8,122 nucleotides of DNA from Myxococcota bacterium (GTDB lineage Bacteria > Myxococcota_A > Polyangia > HGW-17). Under the pieces are notes generated by a model. The model did no database searches and was not told the origin of the DNA. It was given only the letters and a program-made list of their open reading frames with translations. Where the stretch lies: contig JAHJLU010000821.1 of assembly GCA_018821745.1 (NCBI GenBank), positions 1-8,122 of the forward strand, in the 5' to 3' direction. The translations under genes and the position numbers were made by a program. Below are positions 1 through 6,870 of the stretch, in pieces (the stretch's first letter is position 1; each line of letters begins with the position of its first letter).

Positions 1-329
1 ATACCCACCGCATCCAGACCAAACAATGAGGTATACCACAGCGCCAGCGCACCATCGAACAGCAGGGTAAAAAGCGCAAGAATGAGGTAACTTTTTTCAA
101 ACCACCGGGTGCGGATCACGAGCGCACCCTTCTCCCCGGAGAGTGTTACTCCTTTGGGAAGAGGCACCTGCAGACGACCCCCGGACTCCTGTTGATCCGC
201 TCCTTTTTTACCCCTCAAGGTCTCGATTCTTAACAGATACCCGCAATGACCGCAGACCAGAGCGTTATGCTCCTTTGAATAGGGGGCCGCGTCCATTGTT
301 TTTTTGCATTTTGCGCAGTTGGTACTCAT
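1..329 (-). CDS. Zinc-ribbon membrane protein, N-terminal part (runs off the left edge)
   Basis: The reading frame is open from an ATG at 329 to the window edge (109 codons visible). The ATG follows GGAG (339-336) with a 6-nt spacer, the same arrangement as iorB, so this start is well supported. Two CxxC pairs, C5/C8 and C26/C29 with a CGHCG knuckle, form a typical zinc ribbon. A polar linker (about residues 36-75) leads to W76-F77 and then a hydrophobic segment at about 81-103 that fits one transmembrane helix and contains D92-G93 and W98-Y99. No signal peptide precedes the ribbon, so the ribbon is probably cytoplasmic. I do not recognise the family with certainty; zinc-ribbon proteins with one or two following helices are common and mostly uncharacterised. 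It lies 82 nt downstream of the acyltransferase on the same strand, with no visible terminator between them, so co-transcription is possible but unproven. The C-terminus is outside the window. Confidence 0.8.
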   Translation of the reverse strand, partial: MSTNCAKCKKTMDAAPYSKEHNALVCGHCGYLLRIETLRGKKGADQQESGGRLQVPLPKGVTLSGEKGALVIRTRWFEKSYLILALFTLLFDGALALWYTSLFGLDAVG

Positions 330-411
330 TGTGATCTCCTTATTCTCGTTGCTTTTACACTATTCCCGAGGCTTTGGCATCACTGTTCCTTGGTCGCGCA
401 CATCTTCTCAC

Positions 412-1725
412 TCACCCTGAAAGAACAGCACTCTCCATGGCAGCAAAAAAGTCCCTGATTCGATCGGATTCAAAGGCAGACTCGTAAAATCCCATGGAGA
501 GCGTCAAAGAATCCGAAAACCCCGAAACCCCCATGAAAAATGAGGGGGGGATGCACCCGGGCGTCACAACCACGGCGTTGTGGGGAGTCAGTTGACCAAA
601 CTGGAGACGTCGCGCATCAAGCTCTCCAAGGTTGGTCAGCGAGAGCCCCATATTGTTCTGCTGGGCCAGCCGGTTGAAGATGGAGTGGATTATTTTCTTT
701 TTGACACCGAAGGGGTAAGCCCCGAGCATTACCACGGAACCAAAAATCCAGCCCAGTCCCATGTCCTGCTGTTTCAGACCGTCCATCACCTCCTTGACCC
801 GAATCAGGGTCTCGGAGAAGCTCTCGCCTTCATAGGAGCCCACCTGGGGAAAGAAAAAAGAGGAGAGGTTCGTGAAATTCGGAGGGGTCCCGGAAGAGAG
901 ATAGCGTCTCAGATCCACCGTACCCATAAGCCGCATCATCTGCCCCGTTTCACGGGAATCAAAGGCCAACGCCCCATGTACCATGGATGTGAGGAGCACA
1001 TCATTGATGGTCACACCGTGTCGGTCCCGCAGTCGGGCGATGACCTCCATGGTTTTTGGGGCAAAGCGGTGAAAGAGAAAGACAGGGTCCCCGACCCGAT
1101 GGTGACCGGAAGCGAGGGTCAGGGGATCGGGAAAACGGAAACTGTCATAAATATCTTTGAAATAATTCAGCATCATGCCGGGTATTTTTTGGGGAAGTGA
1201 TCCACGGAGGACCTGATAGATACCTCTGCTGCCTGAATCTGACCGTGGCACAAAGTGTTCATCGTCGAGCATTTTACTGTACAGATCCGCCAACAGATAC
1301 ATTGTATCTTTCGTACCCGCCGCATCGGCAGCCATGTGGTTGACTTTCAGAATCAGACGCTCCCCCCCTTCATGGGCAATGAGGTTCAGCCTGAGCTGTG
1401 GTTCTTTGTGGTGATCCATGGGGAGGGCCAAAAACCGCTCCGTCTCCCCCTCCATGTCCTCTTGTTTCACCAATACTCGCTCAATGCGTGCCCGCTCTGC
1501 CAGGGTCTCGTCATCAAAGCGCTCCCAATAAGGCCAGATGAACCGGGGAACAAAGAAATATCCGAAGACCGAGTGGTTTTTCAAAAGGGCCAGAAACGCC
1601 TTTTCAAGCACTTTCTTCTCCAGAGGCCTGTCAAAATCAACCACAATCTGGATCTGCTCAATATAGGCAATTTCCCCCATAGCGTCATTGAATACATCAC
1701 TGATAACAGATGGTTTAATGTGCAT
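412..1725 (-). CDS. Condensation/PapA-type CoA-dependent acyltransferase
   Basis: This 437-residue cytoplasmic protein resembles the superfamily of non-ribosomal peptide condensation domains, PapA-like and wax-ester-synthase-like acyltransferases and alcohol acetyltransferases. That family transfers an acyl group from CoA or a carrier protein to an alcohol or amine. The supporting signs are the full-length fold size (about 430-480 is usual) and a degenerate HHxxxDG active-site motif, N129-H130-M-A-A-D134-A. A TxNDVLLxSMVHGAL segment (239-253) and a VDLRRYL segment (270-276) match conserved blocks of wax-ester-synthase/PapA enzymes. A SLTNLGELD stretch (362-370) corresponds to the family's conserved SN-x-G region. 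The catalytic second His and the Asp are kept; the first His is Asn and the Gly is Ala. No signal peptide or membrane helix is evident. An AGGGG lies 4 nt before the ATG at 1725. It follows iorB by 31 nt and is probably the last gene of the ior operon, so an arylacetyl-CoA donor is an attractive but untested guess. Confidence 0.8.
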   Translation of the reverse strand: MHIKPSVISDVFNDAMGEIAYIEQIQIVVDFDRPLEKKVLEKAFLALLKNHSVFGYFFVPRFIWPYWERFDDETLAERARIERVLVKQEDMEGETERFLALPMDHHKEPQLRLNLIAHEGGERLILKVNHMAADAAGTKDTMYLLADLYSKMLDDEHFVPRSDSGSRGIYQVLRGSLPQKIPGMMLNYFKDIYDSFRFPDPLTLASGHHRVGDPVFLFHRFAPKTMEVIARLRDRHGVTINDVLLTSMVHGALAFDSRETGQMMRLMGTVDLRRYLSSGTPPNFTNLSSFFFPQVGSYEGESFSETLIRVKEVMDGLKQQDMGLGWIFGSVVMLGAYPFGVKKKIIHSIFNRLAQQNNMGLSLTNLGELDARRLQFGQLTPHNAVVVTPGCIPPSFFMGVSGFSDSLTLSMGFYESAFESDRIRDFFAAMESAVLSG

Positions 1726-1756
1726 AGAGCCCCTGTATCTTCCTTGTTGGTAAAAA

Positions 1757-2341
1757 TCAGGCGGTAGCCTTGTCAGTAAAATCCCGACCGGCTCGGAGCG
1801 CTTTCAGATTAACGTCTACGATTTTATCGCCTTTTCGCCCGAAGACGGCACGAATACCATCCTCAAGCTCGGCAAAATCTATCCCCAGGAACTGGGCGGC
1901 AGCACCAAGCATGACAATGTTCATTGCCCTTTTGGTCCCCGCCTCAGCGGCCAAATCTTCAGCCGGAATCGCGATGTGATTTTTTCGCTTCTTCAATTCC
2001 CCGAGGATAACATCCATCTCCGGATAATTGGTGATGTTGATATAGGGACTGGTGTTGGTGATCACCCACCCCTCTTTTTTCAACCAGGGGAGGTACCGGA
2101 GTGATTCCATGGGTTCCACGGACAAAATAATATCGGCGCCCCCATGGGGGACAAGGTCGGAGAAAATGGGCTTATCGGAGATCCGCAGGTGAGACTGGAC
2201 ATCTCCGCCCCGCTGACTCATTCCATGGACCTCTGCCTGCTTGAGGTGGAGGTTCTTTTTCACGGCCACGTGCCCAATAATTGTTGCGATGGAGAGGATT
2301 CCCTGACCACCAACTCCAGCGAGAATAATATCTTTTTTCAT
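1757..2341 (-). CDS. iorB: Indolepyruvate oxidoreductase subunit beta
   Basis: This is the small (gamma-type) subunit of a 2-oxoacid oxidoreductase that, with IorA, oxidatively decarboxylates indolepyruvate and other aryl pyruvates to arylacetyl-CoA and CO2. The 194-residue length is typical. The N-terminus carries the family's GVGGQG motif (residues 9-14) followed by a hydrophobic helix. The hallmark HGMSQRGG block is at 39-46. The frame is open for another 40 codons upstream, but ATG 2341 is chosen because GGAG (2351-2348) sits 6 nt before it, homology begins exactly there, and the longer version would overlap iorA and has an unconserved, basic N-terminus. The protein contains no cysteine, as expected for a subunit without its own Fe-S cluster. 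It starts 31 nt after the iorA stop, so the two are almost certainly co-transcribed. Confidence 0.94.
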   Translation of the reverse strand: MKKDIILAGVGGQGILSIATIIGHVAVKKNLHLKQAEVHGMSQRGGDVQSHLRISDKPIFSDLVPHGGADIILSVEPMESLRYLPWLKKEGWVITNTSPYINITNYPEMDVILGELKKRKNHIAIPAEDLAAEAGTKRAMNIVMLGAAAQFLGIDFAELEDGIRAVFGRKGDKIVDVNLKALRAGRDFTDKATA

Positions 2342-2372
2342 GTTGTTCTCCTTTTTTATTCTGGTGATCCGC

Positions 2373-3971
2373 CTACTGTTTTTTGGGTTTTTTCCCGATG
2401 GTCTGAACACACTCCCTGGTGGGAACGACAACAGACACCCCTTCATAGGCAACCTCTTCATTAATGATTTTTACCAACTCCTCATGGTTTTTGGGGAGCG
2501 GCACACATTCGCGAATATGCTCCGGGTTGATCCCCAGACCGAGGCAAATGTCCCGCACCCTTCCCGATGCATGGGAATTCTGACCACCGGTCATGGCCGT
2601 GGTGGAGTTATCAAGGATACAGACCACAATGTTGGTACTCTCAATGGCACAGTCCAGAAGTCCCGTTATCCCCGAGTGGGTGAAGGTGGAATCACCGATG
2701 ACGGCGATGGAGGGGAAGAGCCCAGCATCGGCGGCACCCTTGGCCATAGTAATGGAGGCTCCCATGTCCACGCAGGAGTTGATGGACTCAAAGGGTGGCT
2801 GGGCAGCGAGGGTGTAACACCCGATGTCGGAGAAGACATGACCGTCTCCGTGTTTGTCCTTCACTGCCTCGTTGAGGGCCTTGAAGAAGTCAATGTGCCC
2901 GCAGCCCACGCAGAATGCCGGCGGTCTGGATTTGACGAGGTCGGGAACATTATCTCCCATCATACTGTCCATGCCCAGCGCAACGCGAACCATATTGGGG
3001 TTCAACTCGCCATCACGGGACAAGGTTCCGTCAAGACGACCCCGGATCGTGAGGGGGGCGTTCATGAATCCTCTCAACTGCTCCTCTACCAGGGGCATCC
3101 CCTCCTCAACCACAAGGATCTCTTCGCACTCCTCGGCCATCCGCTTGATCAGTTTGTCGGGGAGAGGGTACTGACAAATTTTGAGAATGGGATGGGGACA
3201 GCCGTCGGGGTAGTTTTCCATGACGTAGTTGTACCCAAGGCCACAGGCGATGATTCCGCGCTTTTTATCACCCGCTTCGATGTATTTATTATAAGGAGAA
3301 TTATTGGATTCTTCAATGAACTTACTCTGTGTTTCCAATAATTTTTTATAGCGTCTTCTGGAAATGGCCGGCAAAAGGACAAACTGCCTCGCATCCTCGG
3401 GGAGGGTGATGCTGTTTGGCTCTCTGGGATCCTTCAGTTCAACACCACTGCGGGAGTGTGCCAGCCTGGTGGTGATGCGCATCAGCACAGGAATTTTATA
3501 TTTCTCCGAAAAATCAAACCCGTAGAAACACATATCATAGGCTTCCTGCTGAGAACTGGGCTCAAGCACGGGCATGAAGGCAAATTTCCCGTAAAAACGG
3601 GAGTCCTGTTCATTTTGGGAGCTGTGCATACTGGGATCATCTGCAGATACAATGATATATCCGCCATTGGCTCCCGTAATTCCTGAATTCACGAAAGAAT
3701 CTGCGGCCACATTGAGTCCAACATGTTTCATGCAGGCCATGGTTCGCTTGCCAGCGTAGGACATACCAAGACCGGCTTCAACGGCGGTTTTCTCGTTGGC
3801 AGACCACTGACTGTGAATTCCTTTTTCCTGAGCCACACGGGAGCGCTGAACATATTCCAGAATCTCCGTTGATGGTGTGCCCGGGTAGGCGTAAAAACCG
3901 GAAGCGCCTGCATCAATCGCACCTTGAGCAATAGCTTCATCACCTAGCAGTAACTGTTTTTTGTCACTCAA
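2373..3971 (-). CDS. iorA: Indolepyruvate oxidoreductase subunit alpha, short form without ferredoxin domain
   Basis: This is the thiamine-diphosphate subunit of an arylpyruvate oxidoreductase (indolepyruvate + CoA + oxidised ferredoxin to indoleacetyl-CoA + CO2 in the known family). The N-terminal pyrimidine-binding domain opens with LLLGDEAIAQGAIDAG and AYPGTPSTEI (about 7-37). The C-terminal half has CVGCGH (354-359) and the TPP/Mg motif starting GDSTF (426-430) and ending CILDN (451-455), followed by TTAMTGGQ. Numbering starts at TTG 3971: GGAGG (3981-3977) lies at the same spacing from it as the SD of iorB, whereas ATG 3983 (five codons longer) has no SD upstream. With this start the protein is 532 residues. 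Family members usually run to about 600 or more with an eight-cysteine ferredoxin domain at the C-terminus; here the protein ends at KKPKKQ just after the TPP domain. Only 31 nt separate the stop from iorB, so the missing domain is not hidden by a frameshift. The identity is secure; the exact 2-oxoacid is inferred. Confidence 0.93.
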   Translation of the reverse strand: MSDKKQLLLGDEAIAQGAIDAGASGFYAYPGTPSTEILEYVQRSRVAQEKGIHSQWSANEKTAVEAGLGMSYAGKRTMACMKHVGLNVAADSFVNSGITGANGGYIIVSADDPSMHSSQNEQDSRFYGKFAFMPVLEPSSQQEAYDMCFYGFDFSEKYKIPVLMRITTRLAHSRSGVELKDPREPNSITLPEDARQFVLLPAISRRRYKKLLETQSKFIEESNNSPYNKYIEAGDKKRGIIACGLGYNYVMENYPDGCPHPILKICQYPLPDKLIKRMAEECEEILVVEEGMPLVEEQLRGFMNAPLTIRGRLDGTLSRDGELNPNMVRVALGMDSMMGDNVPDLVKSRPPAFCVGCGHIDFFKALNEAVKDKHGDGHVFSDIGCYTLAAQPPFESINSCVDMGASITMAKGAADAGLFPSIAVIGDSTFTHSGITGLLDCAIESTNIVVCILDNSTTAMTGGQNSHASGRVRDICLGLGINPEHIRECVPLPKNHEELVKIINEEVAYEGVSVVVPTRECVQTIGKKPKKQ

Positions 3972-4203
3972 TTTAGCCTCCATCAAAGAACATGAAAAGT
4001 GTTGTACTGGCCGGTGGCATCAGCGCCGAACAAGCCTCTTTGACTTTGCATAACCTATTTGCACTGCACAGACCAGAAGAAACTGAAGATTTGGCCATTA
4101 AATAACACAAGTATTAGTTATGATGCACATACCGCTAATTTTCCCTGAAATATCCTGATAAAAAACTGTTTACTCTCACGGGGAATTGGTGTAACTGCCC
4201 CCT
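3972..4203. promoter_or_regulatory. Divergent intergenic region between iorA and uup
   Basis: This region must carry the start signals for iorA (leftward) and uup (rightward). It is A+T-richer than the flanking genes. I find no sigma-70 promoter with good boxes at normal spacing on either strand; a TTGACT at 4040-4045 has no matching -10 box at 15-18 nt. An imperfect palindrome TAACACAAGTATTAGTTA (4103-4120, arms TAAC/GTTA) could be an operator. The iorA-proximal end contains the GGAGG ribosome binding site at 3981-3977. The uup-proximal end has no Shine-Dalgarno close to the ATG. I see no small ORF or RNA gene that I could support. Confidence 0.5.
4060..4076 (-). promoter_or_regulatory. Possible sigma-54 promoter for iorA (weak)
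   Basis: Read leftward, CTGGTCTGTGCAGTGCA keeps the invariant GG and GC at the exact 10-nt spacing of -24/-12 promoters and matches about 9 of 12 informative consensus positions (YTGGCACG-N4-TTGCW). It would start transcription near 4049, leaving a leader of about 75 nt to the iorA start. The -24 box departs from GGCAC, and such matches occur by chance, so this is only a candidate. Confidence 0.2.
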
Positions 4204-6099
4204 ATGGCGCTTATCAATATCCGTAACCTCACTTTGGGATTCGGGGGGCACGATCTGTTTGATGGAATTTCTCTCCAGATTGAATCGGGAGAGCGGGTGG
4301 CACTCGTAGGGAGAAACGGATCGGGAAAATCCACCCTCATGAAATGCATCGCCCATCAGGTCGAGCCCGACGATGGCAGCGTCGATTACGCAAAGGGAAT
4401 CCGGGTAGCCATGCTTCCCCAGGAGGTCCCCGTCTCTCTCACGGGGAGCGTCTTGTCCATCGTCTCTCAAGGACTCGGCGAGAGCGGAAATTTACTCAAT
4501 CAATACATTGATATAGAAGAGCGGTTGCGCTCCAGGGGAGATCCTTCCCTGGAAACCCGCCTCCATTCACTGCGGGCAGAAATGGAAGAAGGGGAGTCCT
4601 GGCAGCTCTTCAAAGACGTGGAAGCCACCATCTCCCGGATGAACCTGGAACCCCACGCCCGCATCGAACAGCTCTCCGGGGGACAGAAACGCCGCGTCCT
4701 GCTTGCGAAGGCCCTGGCCTGCAAGCCAGATCTCCTGATGCTCGATGAGCCCACCAACCATCTGGATATCGACACCATCATCTGGTTGGAGGATTTCTTA
4801 CTCCGCATGGTCCCCACCCTCCTCTTTGTCACCCATGACCGCGCCTTCCTCAAGCGCATGGCGAACCGCATCGCGGAGCTGGATCGGGGAGCACTCCACA
4901 GCTTTGATCACTCCTACGAGATGTGGCTGGAGCGAAAAGCCCATCTTTTACAGACAGAGCGAGAACAAAACTACCGCTTCGACAAGAAACTGGCACAGGA
5001 AGAGGGGTGGCTCAAGCAGGGAGTCAAGGCCAGACGGACTCGCAATGAGGGACGCGTCAAGTCACTCATGGAGATGCGCAACGAGCGTCAGAATCGACGC
5101 AATGAACTCAGCAATGTCTCCTTTTCCCTGGAGTCAGGACAACGGAGCGCCAAGGTTGTCATCAAGGCCCAGAATCTCGGTTTCACCTTCCCCGGCGCTG
5201 CCAGCCCCGTGGTCTCGGGCCTCACCACCAACATTATCCGGGGTGACAAAATCGGCCTCATCGGACCAAACGGTTGTGGAAAAACCACTCTTATCAGGCT
5301 CTTGCTCGGAGAGCTGCCCCCTGACTCGGGTACAGTTTCCCAGGGACACAACCTGGCCCCCCTCTATTTTGATCAGTTGCGCGCCACCCTGGACGAGTCA
5401 AAATCCGTCAAAGATAATATCGGTGATGGTAAAGACATGGTGGAGATAGGGGGAAAACAGCGCCATATTTACGGGTATCTTGCGGATTTCCTTTTCACCC
5501 CGGACCGCGCCAAGAGTCCCGTGAGCACCCTCTCCGGGGGTGAAAAAAACAGGCTGCTGCTGGCCAAGCTTTTTACCCAGGCCACCAATTTGCTCATCAT
5601 GGATGAACCCACAAACGATCTGGATGTGGAGACCCTTGAGTTGCTCGAGCAGCTGCTTATGGAGTATGAGGGGACCCTCCTCCTCGTGAGCCATGACCGT
5701 GCATTTCTCAATAATGTGGTCACCTCCACCCTGGTATTTGAAGGGGATCGCATTGGAGAATATGCGGGTGGCTACGATGACTGGCTCTCCCAGCGAACAC
5801 CACCCGCCCAGATTTCTTCCCCCGTTGAACCCAGGGTAAAAGCCCCAAAACGGGCCAAACCGCGAAAGCTCACCTTCCGCGAGAAACAACTGCTCCTTGA
5901 GCTCCCCGATCGGATCACACAGTGTGAAGAGGCTATTTCCACCGAGGAGGCCAAACTGGTGGATCCCGACTTCTACCGGAAATTTGCCAGTGAGGTTTCA
6001 TCGGTGATGGCCCGCATCGAGTCTCTCAAAGTGGAGCTTGACTCCCTCTACCTGCAGTGGACTGAACTCGAAGAGATCAATTCCCCCTCGGATTCCTGA
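4204..6099 (+). CDS. uup: ABC-F family ATPase, Uup-like
   Basis: This is a soluble ABC-F protein with two tandem nucleotide-binding domains and no membrane segments. Family members act on ribosomes or, for Uup, affect branched DNA intermediates and transposon excision; it is not a transporter. Domain 1 has Walker A GRNGSGKST (36-44), signature LSGGQ (157-161), Walker B with D181/E182 and switch His 211. Domain 2 has Walker A GPNGCGKTT (354-362), signature LSGGE (443-447), D467/E468 and His 497. The inter-domain linker contains LAQEEGWLKQG and KARRTRNEGRV (about 263-285), a stretch nearly identical in E. coli Uup. The last 80 or so residues begin basic (KAPKRAKPRK) and continue as a charged heptad-like coiled coil, matching the Uup C-terminal DNA-binding domain. 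The length of 631 residues is close to the 635 of E. coli. The ATG at 4204 aligns with the family N-terminus (MxLI) although no ribosome binding site precedes it. The gene stands alone on its strand. Confidence 0.95.
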   Translation: MALINIRNLTLGFGGHDLFDGISLQIESGERVALVGRNGSGKSTLMKCIAHQVEPDDGSVDYAKGIRVAMLPQEVPVSLTGSVLSIVSQGLGESGNLLNQYIDIEERLRSRGDPSLETRLHSLRAEMEEGESWQLFKDVEATISRMNLEPHARIEQLSGGQKRRVLLAKALACKPDLLMLDEPTNHLDIDTIIWLEDFLLRMVPTLLFVTHDRAFLKRMANRIAELDRGALHSFDHSYEMWLERKAHLLQTEREQNYRFDKKLAQEEGWLKQGVKARRTRNEGRVKSLMEMRNERQNRRNELSNVSFSLESGQRSAKVVIKAQNLGFTFPGAASPVVSGLTTNIIRGDKIGLIGPNGCGKTTLIRLLLGELPPDSGTVSQGHNLAPLYFDQLRATLDESKSVKDNIGDGKDMVEIGGKQRHIYGYLADFLFTPDRAKSPVSTLSGGEKNRLLLAKLFTQATNLLIMDEPTNDLDVETLELLEQLLMEYEGTLLLVSHDRAFLNNVVTSTLVFEGDRIGEYAGGYDDWLSQRTPPAQISSPVEPRVKAPKRAKPRKLTFREKQLLLELPDRITQCEEAISTEEAKLVDPDFYRKFASEVSSVMARIESLKVELDSLYLQWTELEEINSPSDS

Positions 6100-6115
6100 T
6101 CACCGGGAATAATCC
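6090..6115. terminator. Weak hairpin at the convergent uup/esterase junction
   Basis: The 24-nt gap between the convergent genes and the end of uup can form a short stem, ATTCC (6092-6096) with GGAAT (6106-6110), around a 9-nt loop. It can be extended by GG (6090-6091) pairing with CC (6114-6115) across a 3-nt bulge. The uup stop codon lies in the loop. There is no T-tract on either strand, so it is not a classical intrinsic terminator; it may only end transcription poorly or not at all. Confidence 0.2.
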
Positions 6116-6123
6116 ATTGACCC

Positions 6124-6870
6124 TCAGATAGCTCCCTGCTCATGAAGTTTGCTGATAAAATAGGGGAACTGTTTTCGCCACCAGGGCCAGTCGTGGTTCA
6201 CATCCTGGCCCCACATGTCAATCCATGCGGGGATCTGTTTCTCCCGCAGAACATTTGACAGCGCACCGATATCATGCCGCATCTCATCTTCCCATGCGCC
6301 GGTTCCACAGCACACAATGATATGGGATCGGCGGTAGAGATTGAGCAGTCCCTCATCGTGGAGTCGGGGCAGAAAATGGAGCGGGGAGTTGAAGTAGACA
6401 TTGTCGTCCATGTAGTCACCCACAAAGAGACTCAGTTGGAACAACCCCGAGAGGGAGATCACCCCGTCAAAACAGTCAGGGTGGCGGAAAAAGAAGTTCC
6501 CGCTGTGATACCCGCCCATGGAGACCCCGGTGGTAAAACTTTGGGGGGAGGGGTTCTTGTGGCGGATGAAGGGCACTACCTCATAGACAATATACTTATC
6601 ATAGCTCTCATGTCGGGCCGCCCTGTCCCATGGAGCGATGCTCGTGTTCCCCCAGCTTTCGTTATCCACGCTGTCCACGGTGAACAACTGGATAATTCCC
6701 TGGTCCAGCGCCCACTCAACGGTCTGAACCATCTGAAAATCCTCAAACTCATAGAACTTACCGCCCTGGGCGGGAAAAACAACGATGGGCTTCCCGCCGT
6801 GACCGTAAATTTTTATTTCCATATCTTTCCCCAGGTGTGGGGAAAACCACTTATGATATTCTGTATGCAT
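6124..6870 (-). CDS. Esterase-family alpha/beta hydrolase
   Basis: This 248-residue protein belongs to the putative-esterase (esterase D-like) group of alpha/beta hydrolases. The nucleophile elbow is G-V-S117-M-G-G-Y and the likely catalytic His is H226 in VNHDWPWW. An acidic residue in GAWEDE (E194 or D195) is a candidate third member of the triad. It has no signal peptide or membrane helix, so it probably acts in the cytoplasm. Its ATG at 6870 overlaps the stop codon of the preceding ATP-grasp gene by one base (TAATG), and AGGA lies about 9 nt upstream inside that gene, so translation is probably coupled. The pairing suggests that the hydrolase trims, proofreads or transfers the product of the ligase, or activates its substrate. 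The substrate cannot be read from the sequence. The residues expected for activity are all present. Confidence 0.86.
   Translation of the reverse strand: MHTEYHKWFSPHLGKDMEIKIYGHGGKPIVVFPAQGGKFYEFEDFQMVQTVEWALDQGIIQLFTVDSVDNESWGNTSIAPWDRAARHESYDKYIVYEVVPFIRHKNPSPQSFTTGVSMGGYHSGNFFFRHPDCFDGVISLSGLFQLSLFVGDYMDDNVYFNSPLHFLPRLHDEGLLNLYRRSHIIVCCGTGAWEDEMRHDIGALSNVLREKQIPAWIDMWGQDVNHDWPWWRKQFPYFISKLHEQGAI

Noticed and set aside
580..1200. 206-codon open frame on the plus strand opposite the acyltransferase
   Set aside because: Antisense shadow; the minus-strand frame carries conserved acyltransferase motifs and a good start, whereas this one has none.
2342..2375. A ferredoxin domain of IorA lost by frameshift
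   Set aside because: Only 31 nt separate the two genes, far too little for the missing domain in any frame.
2342..2461. 40-codon N-terminal extension of iorB
   Set aside because: It overlaps the end of iorA, lacks family similarity, and the ATG at 2341 has an ideal ribosome binding site.
2340..3341. Long open frame (333 codons) on the plus strand opposite iorA
   Set aside because: It lies entirely antisense to iorB/iorA, whose proteins show clear family motifs, and its translation shows no recognisable domain or ribosome binding site. It reflects codon bias of the real genes.
4135..4470. 111-codon minus-strand frame crossing the intergenic region and the start of uup
   Set aside because: Most of it is antisense to the first nucleotide-binding domain of Uup; no motif, no ribosome binding site.
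4204..6099. Reading the ABC-F gene as an antibiotic-resistance determinant or a transporter ATPase
   Set aside because: The linker RTRNEGR block and the C-terminal coiled coil identify Uup, a housekeeping ABC-F protein; no membrane partner lies nearby.
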